From the NCBI GenBank assembly GCA_024239075.1, contig JANBVI010000064.1, positions 62,001 through 126,000 on the forward strand: a DNA stretch of 64,000 bases, written 5' to 3'. Under the pieces are notes generated by a model. It was not told the DNA's origin, ran no database searches, and saw only the letters and a list, made by a program, of their open reading frames with translations. Positions within the stretch are counted from its first letter, which is position 1. Every line of letters begins with the position of its first letter. Source of the stretch: Fischerella sp. CENA71 (GTDB lineage: Bacteria > Cyanobacteriota > Cyanobacteriia > Cyanobacteriales > Nostocaceae). The translations under genes were made by a program, and so were the position numbers. Below, in pieces: positions 42,866-51,531 of this stretch.

Positions 42866-43219
42866 TTATTCTCCTACATCAACCAAGATACTCCCGTCTT
42901 CCACACGCACAGGATAAACTGGTAACTGTTTTTCTTGTGACACCATACCCATTGCCTTACTCACCACAGGTGGCCATGTGATCCATTCTTTGGCATCACC
43001 AGTGGAGAGATCAAAAGCACTACGATGCCAAGGACAAACGATCGCACCATCTAATATTTTGCCTTTTTTGAGAGACAATTTCAGATGAGGACAAGCATTA
43101 TCTACTGCATAAAATTGGCCTTCATGATTAACCAACAAGATTTTCCGGCTACCAACTGTTACCACTTGTCGCGCACCAGGGGAAAGTGCATCGCTTGCTA
43201 GAACTTTCGTCCAACTCAT
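42866..43219 (-). CDS. Rieske [2Fe-2S] domain protein
   Basis: 117 residues from ATG 43219, which has an AGAGAAGAA ribosome site; an in-frame start at 43273 is less likely. The Rieske signature is complete: ACPHLKLSLK (Cys, His) and, 16 residues after the first His, CPWHRSAFDL (Cys, His). It is a soluble ferredoxin-like type such as occurs with oxygenases or nitrite reductases, not a membrane b6f subunit. No partner oxygenase is next to it; an electron-transfer role is inferred from the family only. Confidence 0.88.
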   Translation of the reverse strand: MSWTKVLASDALSPGARQVVTVGSRKILLVNHEGQFYAVDNACPHLKLSLKKGKILDGAIVCPWHRSAFDLSTGDAKEWITWPPVVSKAMGMVSQEKQLPVYPVRVEDGSILVDVGE

Positions 43220-43441
43220 AGATTCTTCTCTCTTAAGTATTCTGCTTTTATAGTTTCCCGCAATTGTGACCACAATTTTTTGCTAGTTAGTCATTTGTCA
43301 TTAGTCATTGGTATCGGAAAGAGACTTGTTCAATAAGTCTTTCCACACCCCCACACTCCCATGTCCCCCGTGTCTCCAATCTCCAAACTCTCAGCCAAAC
43401 ATAATATAAAATTTGGTTGGTATTAACTCACACCTTAACAA

Positions 43442-44344
43442 ATGGCACAGGGAAAAATATTATTGCAAGCTGATACATTCTGGACAAGAATTAAACAGCA
43501 GACTGAACATGCTCTTGCTACCGATGCGATGGTTTCAATACCGACAGACTCGGAATTTGTTGAACAAGATGGTGTTTGCTTTTTGGTGCGGATTGTGTCT
43601 AACCTTGCTCGTAAGGATGAACTCAAGCAGAAACCAGAAACACAAAACGGTTCTGCTGCAAAAGATTTTAATCCTTTTCTTCCCTACGAACAGGATTTAT
43701 TTGTTGCAGATATTTCTGATACCCATGTGTGTATTTTGAACAAATATAACGTTGCGAAATATCACTTGCTATTGATTACCCGTGCCTTTGAAGAACAAGA
43801 AAGTTTACTAACACTAGCAGATTTTACCGCAATGTGGGCATGTATGGCTCAATTTGATGGATTGACATTCTACAATTCGAGTAAAATCGCAGGTGCTAGT
43901 CAGCGACACAAGCACTTGCAACTTGTACCACTACCACTGACACCTACTGGCGTACGAGTACCGATTGAACCTCTCCTCAAATCGGCTCAATTTCACAATT
44001 CAATCGCAACCATCCCAGGATTTGATTTTGTACATGCTTTTGCACCCCTAGATTTTCTCTGGAAGAGATCGCCATTTGTAGCTGCTGAGGCAACATTAGA
44101 ATGTTACCATTCTCTGCTACAGGCAGTTGGTTTAGAAAATACACAATCTAGAGCTTACAATCTTTTGATAACACGAGAATGGATGTTACTCGTAGCGCGA
44201 TCGCAAGAATGTTTTGCATCCATACCAGTTAATTCACTAGGATTTGCTGGAACTTTGTTTGTGCGAAACGAGCAACAGATGCAGGCTCTCAAACAATACG
44301 GGCCGATGAGTATATTGAAAAATGTTGCTATCCCGATCAATTAG
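43442..44344 (+). CDS. ATP adenylyltransferase / Ap4A phosphorylase family protein
   Basis: 300 residues. The HIT-like signature is SQRHKHLQLVPLPL (about 158-171), the HxHxQ form of the APA1/APA2 group rather than the HxHxH form of hydrolases. The N-terminal NPFLPYEQDLFVADISDTHVCILNKYNV and the C-terminal NLLITREWMLLVARSQECF match full-length cyanobacterial members. It should split diadenosine tetraphosphate phosphorolytically to ATP and ADP. It is divergent from the Rieske gene. Confidence 0.87.
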   Translation: MAQGKILLQADTFWTRIKQQTEHALATDAMVSIPTDSEFVEQDGVCFLVRIVSNLARKDELKQKPETQNGSAAKDFNPFLPYEQDLFVADISDTHVCILNKYNVAKYHLLLITRAFEEQESLLTLADFTAMWACMAQFDGLTFYNSSKIAGASQRHKHLQLVPLPLTPTGVRVPIEPLLKSAQFHNSIATIPGFDFVHAFAPLDFLWKRSPFVAAEATLECYHSLLQAVGLENTQSRAYNLLITREWMLLVARSQECFASIPVNSLGFAGTLFVRNEQQMQALKQYGPMSILKNVAIPIN

Positions 44345-44613
44345 CGATTACCCCGAATGTTTCCCGAAAGTGCGATCATATTAGCAGTAATTAATTTCAG
44401 GCTGCAAAGCTAATTGCTCTTGGTAGGGTGCGTTCTGGACGAAGTTTCTCAAGGGTTTTCAGCCAGCCATCTTTATAACTTTGTTTATTGTTGTACACTA
44501 ATAACCAATAACTAATAACAACTAAATAATAATAATAACTCTTAACAAATGACTATTGTACAGACGCGTAGACACTCGTAAGAGCGGCTGCTCGTAAGAG
44601 TATAATCGCGTCT

Positions 44614-45252
44614 CTAATAACTACATTCACTATTACTCAGATGGGCGATCGCTTGTCTAAGCCATTCTTCTAGAAGTGCGTCTTTTGGTAGTCCAATATC
44701 TTCGCTGACTACATGTAAGGCGTGGCTGACTTCGTTAGGAGTGTAACCCAAAGCCAGGAGTGTCATTTGCACTTCTTCAAGAATTCCTGGTGCTGGCCCG
44801 CCTGTAGCGACGAAAAAGCCTGCTGTTTTGCGCCATTCGATTAATTTGCTTTTTAGTTCCAAACAAATTCGTTCTGCGGTTTTTTTGCCGATCCCAGGGG
44901 CTTGAATCAACAATTGCACATTAGCAGTGATAATAGTCTGGACTAATTCTGGGAGTTCCAGAGTGTCGAGTAAAGCGATCGCCAAAGCTGCACCAATTCC
45001 ACTTACACTCAGCAAATGACGAAATACATCCCGTTCTGCTGGGGAACCAAAACCGTACAGAAACGGTACTTCCTCGCGAATTTGGTAATGGGTAAATACT
45101 TGTACTTCACCTCCCGATTCTGGTAGCTGCTGTGCTAACCGCGCTGGGATTTGTAAGTCGTAACCAATCCCGTTAACTTCGAGAGTCAAGATATGGCGAT
45201 TTCCACTATGTTTTTGAATGCCAGCAACGATGCCTTTGAGATAACTAATCAT
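44614..45252 (-). CDS. ruvA: Holliday junction branch migration protein RuvA
   Basis: 212 residues. The OB-fold N-terminus ([23 protein letters not shown]), two helix-hairpin-helix motifs ([17 protein letters not shown] and [19 protein letters not shown]) and the C-terminal RuvB-contacting domain ([13 protein letters not shown]) are all present. It binds four-way junctions and loads RuvB. Its ATG follows the stop codon of the spp gene by one base, so the two are translationally coupled, although unrelated in function. Confidence 0.96.
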   Translation of the reverse strand: MISYLKGIVAGIQKHSGNRHILTLEVNGIGYDLQIPARLAQQLPESGGEVQVFTHYQIREEVPFLYGFGSPAERDVFRHLLSVSGIGAALAIALLDTLELPELVQTIITANVQLLIQAPGIGKKTAERICLELKSKLIEWRKTAGFFVATGGPAPGILEEVQMTLLALGYTPNEVSHALHVVSEDIGLPKDALLEEWLRQAIAHLSNSECSY

Positions 45253-45253
45253 T

Positions 45254-46003
45254 TTATTTTATCAATCCAAAATAAGTTAAGCCTTCTAAGATACCACCTG
45301 CACAGGCATTTTGTGCCAAATAGCGGTGGTTTGCGGGATTTTCATTGTGCCACTGGAGTAACTCACTACGAGCATTCCCAACTATAATCCCTCGTTCATT
45401 GCCTGCTGCGAATAAAGCAATATCATTACCAGAATCACCACAGACAACAGTTTGTTCTGCTACAAATTTCCATTTTTGGCGAAGAAACTGTACTGCCTGA
45501 CCTTTATCGCTCTTGGAAGGCACAATGTCAAGGTCTATACCACTGCTGTAGATTAACTTTACATTTAAATTAGATTTGAGCAACTCTGACTCTAGTTTTG
45601 GTAAAACAGTTACAGATGCCTCCTGTTCTAAGAAAAAACTCACTTTAAAAGGACGCTGTTCAGAATCTGGCTGTAGTTTTAACTCAGGGAAATCCGCAGT
45701 TATAGATAATACCAATTCTCTTTCCCATCCCTGTGAAAGTATTGTTGCCCAGGTTGAGTCTGGGCGATCGCTACCATCCAAGTATATTTCTGTTCCCACA
45801 GATAAAATCAAGGCATCTGGTTCGAGAAGATTTTTTTCTTGTTGAATTTCGCGGTACAGAACAGGCGATCGCCCTGTAGCATAAACAATCTTTGTACCAT
45901 GTTCTTGGCGATGTTTTTCCAGGCGATCGTTTAATATCAACAGCGCTTCATCATCGCCAACAAGAGTATGATCTAAATCAGTTACAAACAAAAATTCAGC
46001 CAT
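45254..46003 (-). CDS. spp: Sucrose-phosphate phosphatase (HAD superfamily)
   Basis: 249 residues. HAD motif I is [12 protein letters not shown] (about 7-18), motif II TGRSP, Lys in the [10 protein letters not shown] segment and motif [13 protein letters not shown] (about 188-198), with the C2 cap of the SPP group between. It removes the phosphate from sucrose-6-phosphate, the last step of sucrose synthesis, in the cytoplasm. Length agrees with cyanobacterial SPP. No sucrose-phosphate synthase gene lies in the window. Confidence 0.9.
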   Translation of the reverse strand: MAEFLFVTDLDHTLVGDDEALLILNDRLEKHRQEHGTKIVYATGRSPVLYREIQQEKNLLEPDALILSVGTEIYLDGSDRPDSTWATILSQGWERELVLSITADFPELKLQPDSEQRPFKVSFFLEQEASVTVLPKLESELLKSNLNVKLIYSSGIDLDIVPSKSDKGQAVQFLRQKWKFVAEQTVVCGDSGNDIALFAAGNERGIIVGNARSELLQWHNENPANHRYLAQNACAGGILEGLTYFGLIK

Positions 46004-46200
46004 GGCAACCTCTTGATGTCAACTTCACCATCAAAAGTGTATGCCGTTTTTACATCAAAGCGATCGCTCCTGTGATCGGGAGTATCCCAAATGTTTGAGT
46101 TTATTTTTAAACGCACCAGTTAGCAAAGGTAAACGCAGAGGATCACAGAGCGTTAAGCAGAGCTACTTCGTTTCCTGTTTCCTGTTAGTGTTCCCTCTCT

Positions 46201-47148
46201 TTACCAAGAAGCAAACTTATCTGTTGCAGCAATCAAAGCACTCGTAATTCCTGGCTCACTCATTGAATGTCCTGCATCAGGAACAACAATAAATTCTGCT
46301 TCTGGCCAAGCGCGATGTAATTCCCAAGCTGATATCATTGGGCAAACTACATCATAACGCCCTTGCACAATTACTGCTGGAATTTTACGGATGCGTTCAA
46401 CATTTAAAAGTAAATAATCTTCTGGTTCAAAAAAACCTTTGTTAATAAAATAATGACATTCAATTCGTGCAAAAGCATCAGCAAATTCATTTTCACCAAA
46501 CTTTTGCATTAATTCTGGATCTGGAAACAATCTGCTAGTACTTGCTTCCCAAATTGACCAAGCACGGGCGGCTTCCAGCCTAATTTGCATATCTGAACTT
46601 GTCAAGCGTTGGTAATAAGCTGTTAACAAATCACTACGTTCTGCTACAGGAATTGGTTTAAGATACTCTTCCCAAGCATCAGGAAAAATATAACTTGCTC
46701 CTTCTTGATAGAACCAGTGCAACTCTTTTTGCCGCAGCATAAAAATGCCCCGCAAAATTAACCCGTTACAGCGTTCTGGATGAGTTTCACTGTAAGCTAA
46801 TGAAAGAGTACTTCCCCAACTACCACCAAAAACAACCCATTTTTCAATACCTAAATTTTCTCGCAGTTTTTCAATATCATTGACTAAATCCCATGTGGTA
46901 TTTTCTCGCAATTCAGCATGGGGTGTACTTTTTCCACAACCGCGTTGATCAAACATAATCAATCGCCATTTTTCTGGATGAAAATATTGGCGATAAAATG
47001 GTGGACAACCTCCACCGGGGCCACCATGTAGTAAAACAATCGGTTTACCTTGGGGATTACCAGACTCTTCAAAATAAATTGTATGGATGTCTGATACTTG
47101 TAATTTACCTTCGTTATAAGGCTCGATGGGTGGATAAAGTTCTGGCAT
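46201..47148 (-). CDS. pip: Prolyl aminopeptidase (alpha/beta hydrolase)
   Basis: 315 residues. HGGPGGGCPPFYRQYF (oxyanion region), DQRGCGKSTPH, nucleophile GGSWGSTLSLAY (Ser about 111), Asp in GRYDVVCP and His in DAGHSMSEPG give the complete catalytic set of peptidase family S33. It releases N-terminal proline from peptides in the cytoplasm. Length is standard. It is monocistronic; a repeat (47181-47236) and the tandem array lie upstream. Confidence 0.94.
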   Translation of the reverse strand: MPELYPPIEPYNEGKLQVSDIHTIYFEESGNPQGKPIVLLHGGPGGGCPPFYRQYFHPEKWRLIMFDQRGCGKSTPHAELRENTTWDLVNDIEKLRENLGIEKWVVFGGSWGSTLSLAYSETHPERCNGLILRGIFMLRQKELHWFYQEGASYIFPDAWEEYLKPIPVAERSDLLTAYYQRLTSSDMQIRLEAARAWSIWEASTSRLFPDPELMQKFGENEFADAFARIECHYFINKGFFEPEDYLLLNVERIRKIPAVIVQGRYDVVCPMISAWELHRAWPEAEFIVVPDAGHSMSEPGITSALIAATDKFASW

Positions 47149-47180
47149 TGGAAAAATATTTAGTAGTTAGTAGTGGCAAA

Positions 47181-47236
47181 GTTTGTAGTGAGCGATTTAT
47201 CGCTCAATTTGACGCACTGAAGTGCTGACTACGAAC
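47181..47236. repeat. Interspersed repeat, GTAGT...ACTAC family (copy 3)
   Basis: GTTTGTAGTGAGCGATTTAT at the left and GCACTGAAGTGCTGACTACGAAC at the right; an internal palindrome GAGCGATTTATCGCTC is perfect. Related to 5363-5429 and 41446-41503. Confidence 0.65.
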
Positions 47237-47307
47237 TCTCTTTGTCGCAATGCTAACCCTGATTTGACGACAAGCATCATCAGTATACCTTTGACCCAGC
47301 AAAATTT

Positions 47308-47507
47308 GGTTTCTGAGTTTTAAATCAGGTTTCTGAGTTTTAAATCAGGTTTCTGAGTTTTAAATCAGGTTTCTGAGTTTTAAATCAAGTTTCTGAGTTT
47401 TAAATCAAGTTTCTGAGTTTTAAATCAGGTTTCTGAGTTTTAAATCAAGTTTCTGAGTTTTAAATCAGGTTTCTGAGTTTTAAATCAAGTTTCTGAGTAG
47501 TAAACCT
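47308..47507. repeat. 20-bp tandem repeat array, nine full copies and a degenerate tenth
   Basis: The unit is GGTTTCTGAGTTTTAAATCA. Copies start every 20 bp from 47308 to 47468; a tenth from 47488 decays after its first half. The only variation is G or A at the first base (copies 5, 6, 8 and 10 start AG), so the array is young or homogenised. Each unit has a TTTAAA centre. There are no spacers, so it is not a CRISPR. Confidence 0.95.
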
Positions 47508-47697
47508 GCTTTTGGCAACAAATTTCAGCAATCATACTCGTTTTTCTTATATTTATTAATTTTAATGCTTTAAAAGTTCTGTAACTTTACTCAAGCTAAA
47601 GTATCCGCTAATTGCGTATTTTGATGATATATCACGAACTTGGTGTAAAACAACACCAAAATTTTCCATATTTAATGAAACTCAACAGGAAAAATTT

Positions 47698-48078
47698 ATG
47701 GTATCACGCAAACGAAATTCAACCGCACTAACTAAAGCTGAACGACGGATTGAAGGATTACAGATGATTAAGCCTGACCTAGACTTTGGTCATGGATTTT
47801 CCATCACTACTTACAGCACTATGATTAATGAGGTACGAGAAAAGCTAGCCGCCTATAATAAAGCACAAACTGTAGTAGATACGGCATACAATGCCTTAAT
47901 CAATGCAGAACGTACGTTAAATGATCTTTCTGAACATATGCTGTTGAATGTTGCTTCTCGCTATGGCAAAAATAGTGATGAGTATGAAACAGCTGGTGGA
48001 ACACGCAAGTCAAACCGACGAAGACCACGTCCGGTAGTAAATCCAATGGTAAATTCTCCGGATGTATCAGCTGAGTAA
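47698..48078 (+). CDS. Conserved cyanobacterial hypothetical protein
   Basis: 126 residues with a good ribosome site (AGGAAA). A basic N-terminus (MVSRKRNSTALTKAERRIEG) is followed by a helical middle (INEVREKLAAYNKAQTVVD, NALINAERTLNDLSEHML), then the segment LLNVASRYGKNSDEYETAGGTRKS and a basic Pro/Arg tail. I remember this last segment from hypothetical proteins present in several copies per cyanobacterial genome. The function is unknown. The upstream tandem array ends 190 bp before it. Confidence 0.7.
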   Translation: MVSRKRNSTALTKAERRIEGLQMIKPDLDFGHGFSITTYSTMINEVREKLAAYNKAQTVVDTAYNALINAERTLNDLSEHMLLNVASRYGKNSDEYETAGGTRKSNRRRPRPVVNPMVNSPDVSAE

Positions 48079-48128
48079 ACAGGGGAACCGTAGGGTGGGT
48101 TGTCGCAAGGCGCAACGCACCATACCGA

Positions 48129-48285
48129 CTACTCAAAAACAATACCGCGATAAATTTCCGCCATTGGTAATTCAATTCCAACTGGGTACGATTTCTCCAT
48201 CTCTATATTCGCTGCGTCCTTCTGCTTTTTCTTCGAGCGTGTGATATTCATCCAAGGTGTAGCGGCGCTTGATGGTAGAAATCAT
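48129..48285 (-). pseudogene. Uma2 family remnant with internal deletion
   Basis: From ATG 48285 the minus strand gives MISTIKRRYTLDEYHTLEEK then AEGRSEYRDGEIVP, the usual Uma2 N-terminus. After one frame change it gives VGIELPMAEIYRGIVFE and a stop, which looks like a Uma2 C-terminus. About 130 central residues are missing. Beyond it (48085-48120) is the common spacer string GGTGGGTTGTCGCAAGGCGC. The rest of 48079-48457 holds nothing recognisable. Confidence 0.6.
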
Positions 48286-48457
48286 AGGTCGAGTCGATCG
48301 CATTGGTTGTAGGACAACAAGATTATTTTGTCACATATTTTAGTTGTGAGGTGATGCAGCGATCGCGCTTGGCTATTAATAGTGATTTAATCAACTCCTA
48401 TTGAGAGCAAACAAGTATGGTTGTTAGCATAGTCTCAATAACTAACTTGATCGGTGT

Positions 48458-48658
48458 ATGAAAATCAAAGCAATCATTCATCCAGCAGAAGAAGGGGGCT
48501 ATTGGGCAGAAGTTCCTGCACTTCCCGGTTGTATTACTGAAGGAGACACGATTGACAAGATGATGGCTAATTTAAAGGACGCGATTGAAGGCTGGCTCGA
48601 TGTTGCTAACAGTCGTCATGCAATTAAGTCATTTGATGAAAATAGCCCAGTTAACTGA
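48458..48658 (+). CDS. HicB-like antitoxin-fold protein without a HicA partner
   Basis: 66 residues with the partial RNase H fold of HicB: MKIKAIIHPAEEGGYWAEVP, ALPGCITEGDTIDKMMANLK and DAIEGWLDVA. It lacks a C-terminal DNA-binding domain. No HicA-like frame (dsRBD fold with GSHH-type motif) is visible on either side, so it is a solitary member or a remnant of a toxin-antitoxin pair. Confidence 0.75.
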   Translation: MKIKAIIHPAEEGGYWAEVPALPGCITEGDTIDKMMANLKDAIEGWLDVANSRHAIKSFDENSPVN

Positions 48659-48692
48659 GGAAGATTTACTCTGATTTTGATGTTGAAGGATT

Positions 48693-50456
48693 TTAAATTT
48701 TGGCAAACTTACCCAAATTTTCCTGACGCCACTTAGCATCAAGTTTGCGATTTGTTCGTAACTCTAACACCCTAATGCCACTGGCAGGTAAGGGGTTTAA
48801 TTTTGTTTGTAATTGCTGCCAGTTAGTAATTAATTCATGTTCCACGCCATAGGTAGCACATAATTGAGAAAAATCAATATCTTGGGGTGTGGCAAAAAAT
48901 TCTTCAAATGGTGGTTCAAATTTAGCAATAGGTAACATCTCAAAAATGCCACCACCGTTATTGTTTACTAATATAATTGTTAAATGTCCAACAAACTTAT
49001 TTCTGATTAAAAAAGCATTTGTATCATGTAATAATGCCAAATCGCCAGTTAACATAACGCTGCTTTGATGACGATGGGCAATTCCTAAAGCAGTAGATAA
49101 TGTCCCATCTATACCATTTGCACCTCGGTTAAAAAAGGGTTGTATACCAGAGTGATTAGGTTGCCAGAAATATTCTACATCTCGCACAGGCATACTATTG
49201 GCAATAAATAGAGGTGTTTCTGGCGGTAAAGTTTGGGAAAGTAACCAAGCAATTTTACTTTCTAATAAATCATCTATATTTTTAAAAGTATGATCAACTG
49301 TTGTTCTAACTTTTGCTTCTAGTTGAGTCCATAATTTGAGATAAGAAAATACATCAATGTGGGGACGTGGTGACACAGTAAATGAGTGAAATACTTTATT
49401 GAGTTGTTCTACATTCAGGCGTAGATGAACTGTCCGAGCGTGGAGAGGATCAAGATTTTGATCACTGGAGTCTATCACCCAATGTCTAGCAGCAGTAGTT
49501 TTTAGCCAATTACGCAGTACTGGACTAGTGGGCATTTCGCCAATTTGAATTACGATCTCTGGTGTTAGCTGTTTTGCTAGTTGCTGATTCCGCAATATCA
49601 GGTCATAAGTAGAAATAATGTGAGGATTAATATCAGCATGATTTCTAACAGGAGATAATCCTTCGGCTAAAACTGGAAATTGTAATATTTTGGCAATTTG
49701 GGCGATCGCTTGACAATATTCCTGTTGCTTTTGTGGTTGGGCAACTCCGGCTATAATTATTCCTCGTTCAGAGTTTTGCCAATCATCAAGGGGAAGAGAT
49801 GGGATGATGGGGAAATGGAGTGATGGAGAAAATTGTGTGACGTTAGCAAAAAATTCTTCTGGGTAAAATTCTGACTGTAAATTATTTAAGTCAATGGCGT
49901 CAGGAATAGGTGCGAGAGGGTCGCGAAACGGTATATTTAGGTGTACGGGGCCAGGAACAGGATAAAGCGATCGCTCCCAAGCATAAACCATTGTTTGCCG
50001 TAGATAGGCTAGCATTCCCATATCCGCGACGGGTACAGCTAATTCTGTTTGCCAGTTGGGGTAATTGCCATATAGTTTTAACTGGTCTATTGTTTGTCCA
50101 GAGTGACAATCTCGCAATTCTGGTGGTCTATCAGCAGTTAAAATTAGCAGTGGTACACGAGTTTGTTTCGCCTCAATGACTGCTGGATAAAAATTCGCCC
50201 CCGCCGTTCCGGAGGTACAAACGATAGCAGTGGGTAATCCTGTCGCTTTCGCCCTTCCTAAAGCAAAGAAAGCTGCGGAACGTTCATCGAGAATCGAAAT
50301 CACATCTATTTCTGGTGCTTTTTGAGCAAAAGCGACTGCTAATGGTGTGGAACGGGAACCAGGACAAATAATAGCAGTTGTTAACCCCAAGTGCTGCAAT
50401 GTCTGTGTCAACACGGTAGCCCAAAGTTCATTTGTATTTCTAAAACCAATTAGCAT
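48693..50456 (-). CDS. menD: SEPHCHC synthase MenD (phylloquinone pathway)
   Basis: 587 residues from ATG 50456. A longer in-frame start at 50528 only adds a Leu/Pro repeat (PTLPTLPILPTLPNP) encoded by a spacer repeat. The ThDP enzyme has CPGSRSTPLA, the Glu loop DERSAAFFALG, VCTSGTAGANFYPAVIEA, and the diphosphate-binding region TGDLALLHDTNAF with VNNNGGGIFEMLP. It makes 2-succinyl-5-enolpyruvyl-6-hydroxy-3-cyclohexene-1-carboxylate, an early step to phylloquinone of photosystem I. It is divergent from folB. No other men gene is in the window. Confidence 0.94.
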   Translation of the reverse strand: MLIGFRNTNELWATVLTQTLQHLGLTTAIICPGSRSTPLAVAFAQKAPEIDVISILDERSAAFFALGRAKATGLPTAIVCTSGTAGANFYPAVIEAKQTRVPLLILTADRPPELRDCHSGQTIDQLKLYGNYPNWQTELAVPVADMGMLAYLRQTMVYAWERSLYPVPGPVHLNIPFRDPLAPIPDAIDLNNLQSEFYPEEFFANVTQFSPSLHFPIIPSLPLDDWQNSERGIIIAGVAQPQKQQEYCQAIAQIAKILQFPVLAEGLSPVRNHADINPHIISTYDLILRNQQLAKQLTPEIVIQIGEMPTSPVLRNWLKTTAARHWVIDSSDQNLDPLHARTVHLRLNVEQLNKVFHSFTVSPRPHIDVFSYLKLWTQLEAKVRTTVDHTFKNIDDLLESKIAWLLSQTLPPETPLFIANSMPVRDVEYFWQPNHSGIQPFFNRGANGIDGTLSTALGIAHRHQSSVMLTGDLALLHDTNAFLIRNKFVGHLTIILVNNNGGGIFEMLPIAKFEPPFEEFFATPQDIDFSQLCATYGVEHELITNWQQLQTKLNPLPASGIRVLELRTNRKLDAKWRQENLGKFAKI

Positions 50457-50460
50457 GATG

Positions 50461-50510
50461 GGATTAGGAAGTGTGGGAAGTATAGGAAGTGTGGGAAGTG
50501 TGGGGAGTAA
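50461..50510. repeat. GGAAGTGTGGGAAGTATA short repeat
   Basis: About four 9-10 bp units (GGAAGTGTG, GGAAGTATA) lie directly upstream of menD. Translated on the minus strand they give the spurious LPTLPILPTLP extension. Confidence 0.55.
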
Positions 50511-50619
50511 ACAATCAACCACCAACAACTAACCAATGACAATTGACAATTGACCAAAAACCAATAATATATGACTTGCTTTACAATCCTAAAGGCAAAA
50601 TTAACTCTTTTATTTTTAT

Positions 50620-50979
50620 ATGGACTGTATTGATGTTACGGGAATTCGTGCCTATGGCTACACTGGGTATCTAGCAGAGGAACAGGTGCTAGGACAATGG
50701 TTTGAGGTGGATGTAAAGTTATGGTTGGATCTCACCTCAGCAGCTAAAACTGATGCGATCGCAGATACTGTAGACTACCGTCGGGTGATTAATTTGGTTC
50801 AACATCTGATTAAGACCTCAAAGTTTGCTTTGATTGAAAGATTGGTAGCTGTAATTGCGGATTCTATTTTGCAAGAGTGCGATCGCCTCACGCAAGTCCA
50901 AGTCACCCTCAGCAAGCTTGCTGCACCCATCCCAGATTTTGGTGGCAAAATCAGCATTTGTGTGACTAGAAGCAGATAG
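50620..50979 (+). CDS. folB: Dihydroneopterin aldolase
   Basis: 119 residues, the normal length. GIRAYGYTGYLAEEQVLGQWFEVD at the N-terminus carries the family pattern with the conserved Glu/Tyr, DTVDYRRVINLV the middle motif and ALIERLVAVIADSIL the substrate-contacting Glu. VTLSKLAAPIPDFGGKISI is the closing signature. It converts dihydroneopterin to 6-hydroxymethyl-dihydropterin in folate synthesis. It stands alone, divergent from menD. Confidence 0.95.
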   Translation: MDCIDVTGIRAYGYTGYLAEEQVLGQWFEVDVKLWLDLTSAAKTDAIADTVDYRRVINLVQHLIKTSKFALIERLVAVIADSILQECDRLTQVQVTLSKLAAPIPDFGGKISICVTRSR

Positions 50980-51531
50980 TTAGGAACAAACAGGGCGGAT
51001 GACAATGAACTCAAACACTTTCCAAGTCAGATTTATCTGAACTTTAGCTAAAAGCCCTTAAAATTTATTTTTTTGGCAAGATATGGAGTAGGTACAAAAT
51101 ATAAAAGTTAATACAAATCCCCCATTTCTATAAGAAATGGGGGATTTGTAAAAGTAGGTTGTGTTGAGCGCAAGCCTTACCCAACAAAGTCTTGACGCTG
51201 TTGGGTTGAGGAACAAAACCCAACTTACATCAGTTTTGTTTTTAGTCTTAACTGAACTGTATTGTGCTATATACTGCTAATACTTGTAAATGTTAATTTC
51301 CAAAAATCAAATAACAGTTTATTAGATTGATATTAGCTACACGTACTTCTTTATTCTAGTTCATTCAAAGTTAAAAAAATGGTAATTTTATATATCTAAA
51401 AAAAAGAATAGTAACTATTTTAGTTAATTACGACACAGTAAGATAGGGGATTTATTATGATAGGATTGCGGTCTTCCAAGCATATTTATCATCGATAATA
51501 AATTCGCTCATATAAAACTGGTAATTTTATT
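50980..51531. other. Intergenic region with long perfect palindrome
   Basis: A perfect 17-bp stem lies at 51112-51150. 51160-51232 carries the common cyanobacterial CCCAACA...TGTTGGG / AACCCAAC spacer repeats. 51300-51531 is AT-rich and probably holds the promoter of the diguanylate cyclase gene. No gene is seen. Confidence 0.6.
51112..51150. repeat. Perfect 17-bp hairpin with 5-nt loop
   Basis: TACAAATCCCCCATTTC, loop TATAA, then the exact complement. The stem is too long and too AT-tailed for a typical terminator, but in either direction it could stop transcription or stabilise an RNA end. Confidence 0.8.

Larger units (their letters stand above)
47149..47697. other. Intergenic region with interspersed repeat and tandem array
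   Basis: Contains GTAGT-family repeat copy 3 (47181-47236), the 20-bp tandem array (47308-47507) and, at 47540-47690, AT-rich DNA that should hold the promoter of the following gene. No coding sequence is seen. Confidence 0.7.

Noticed and set aside
47308-47507. CRISPR array
   Set aside because: Units are directly adjacent with no spacers, 20 bp long, and no cas gene is near.
48458-48658. Complete HicAB toxin-antitoxin system
   Set aside because: Only the HicB-like protein is present; no HicA frame on either side.
50457-50528. N-terminal extension of MenD rich in Leu and Pro
   Set aside because: It is encoded by the GGAAGTGTG spacer repeat and absent from the family.
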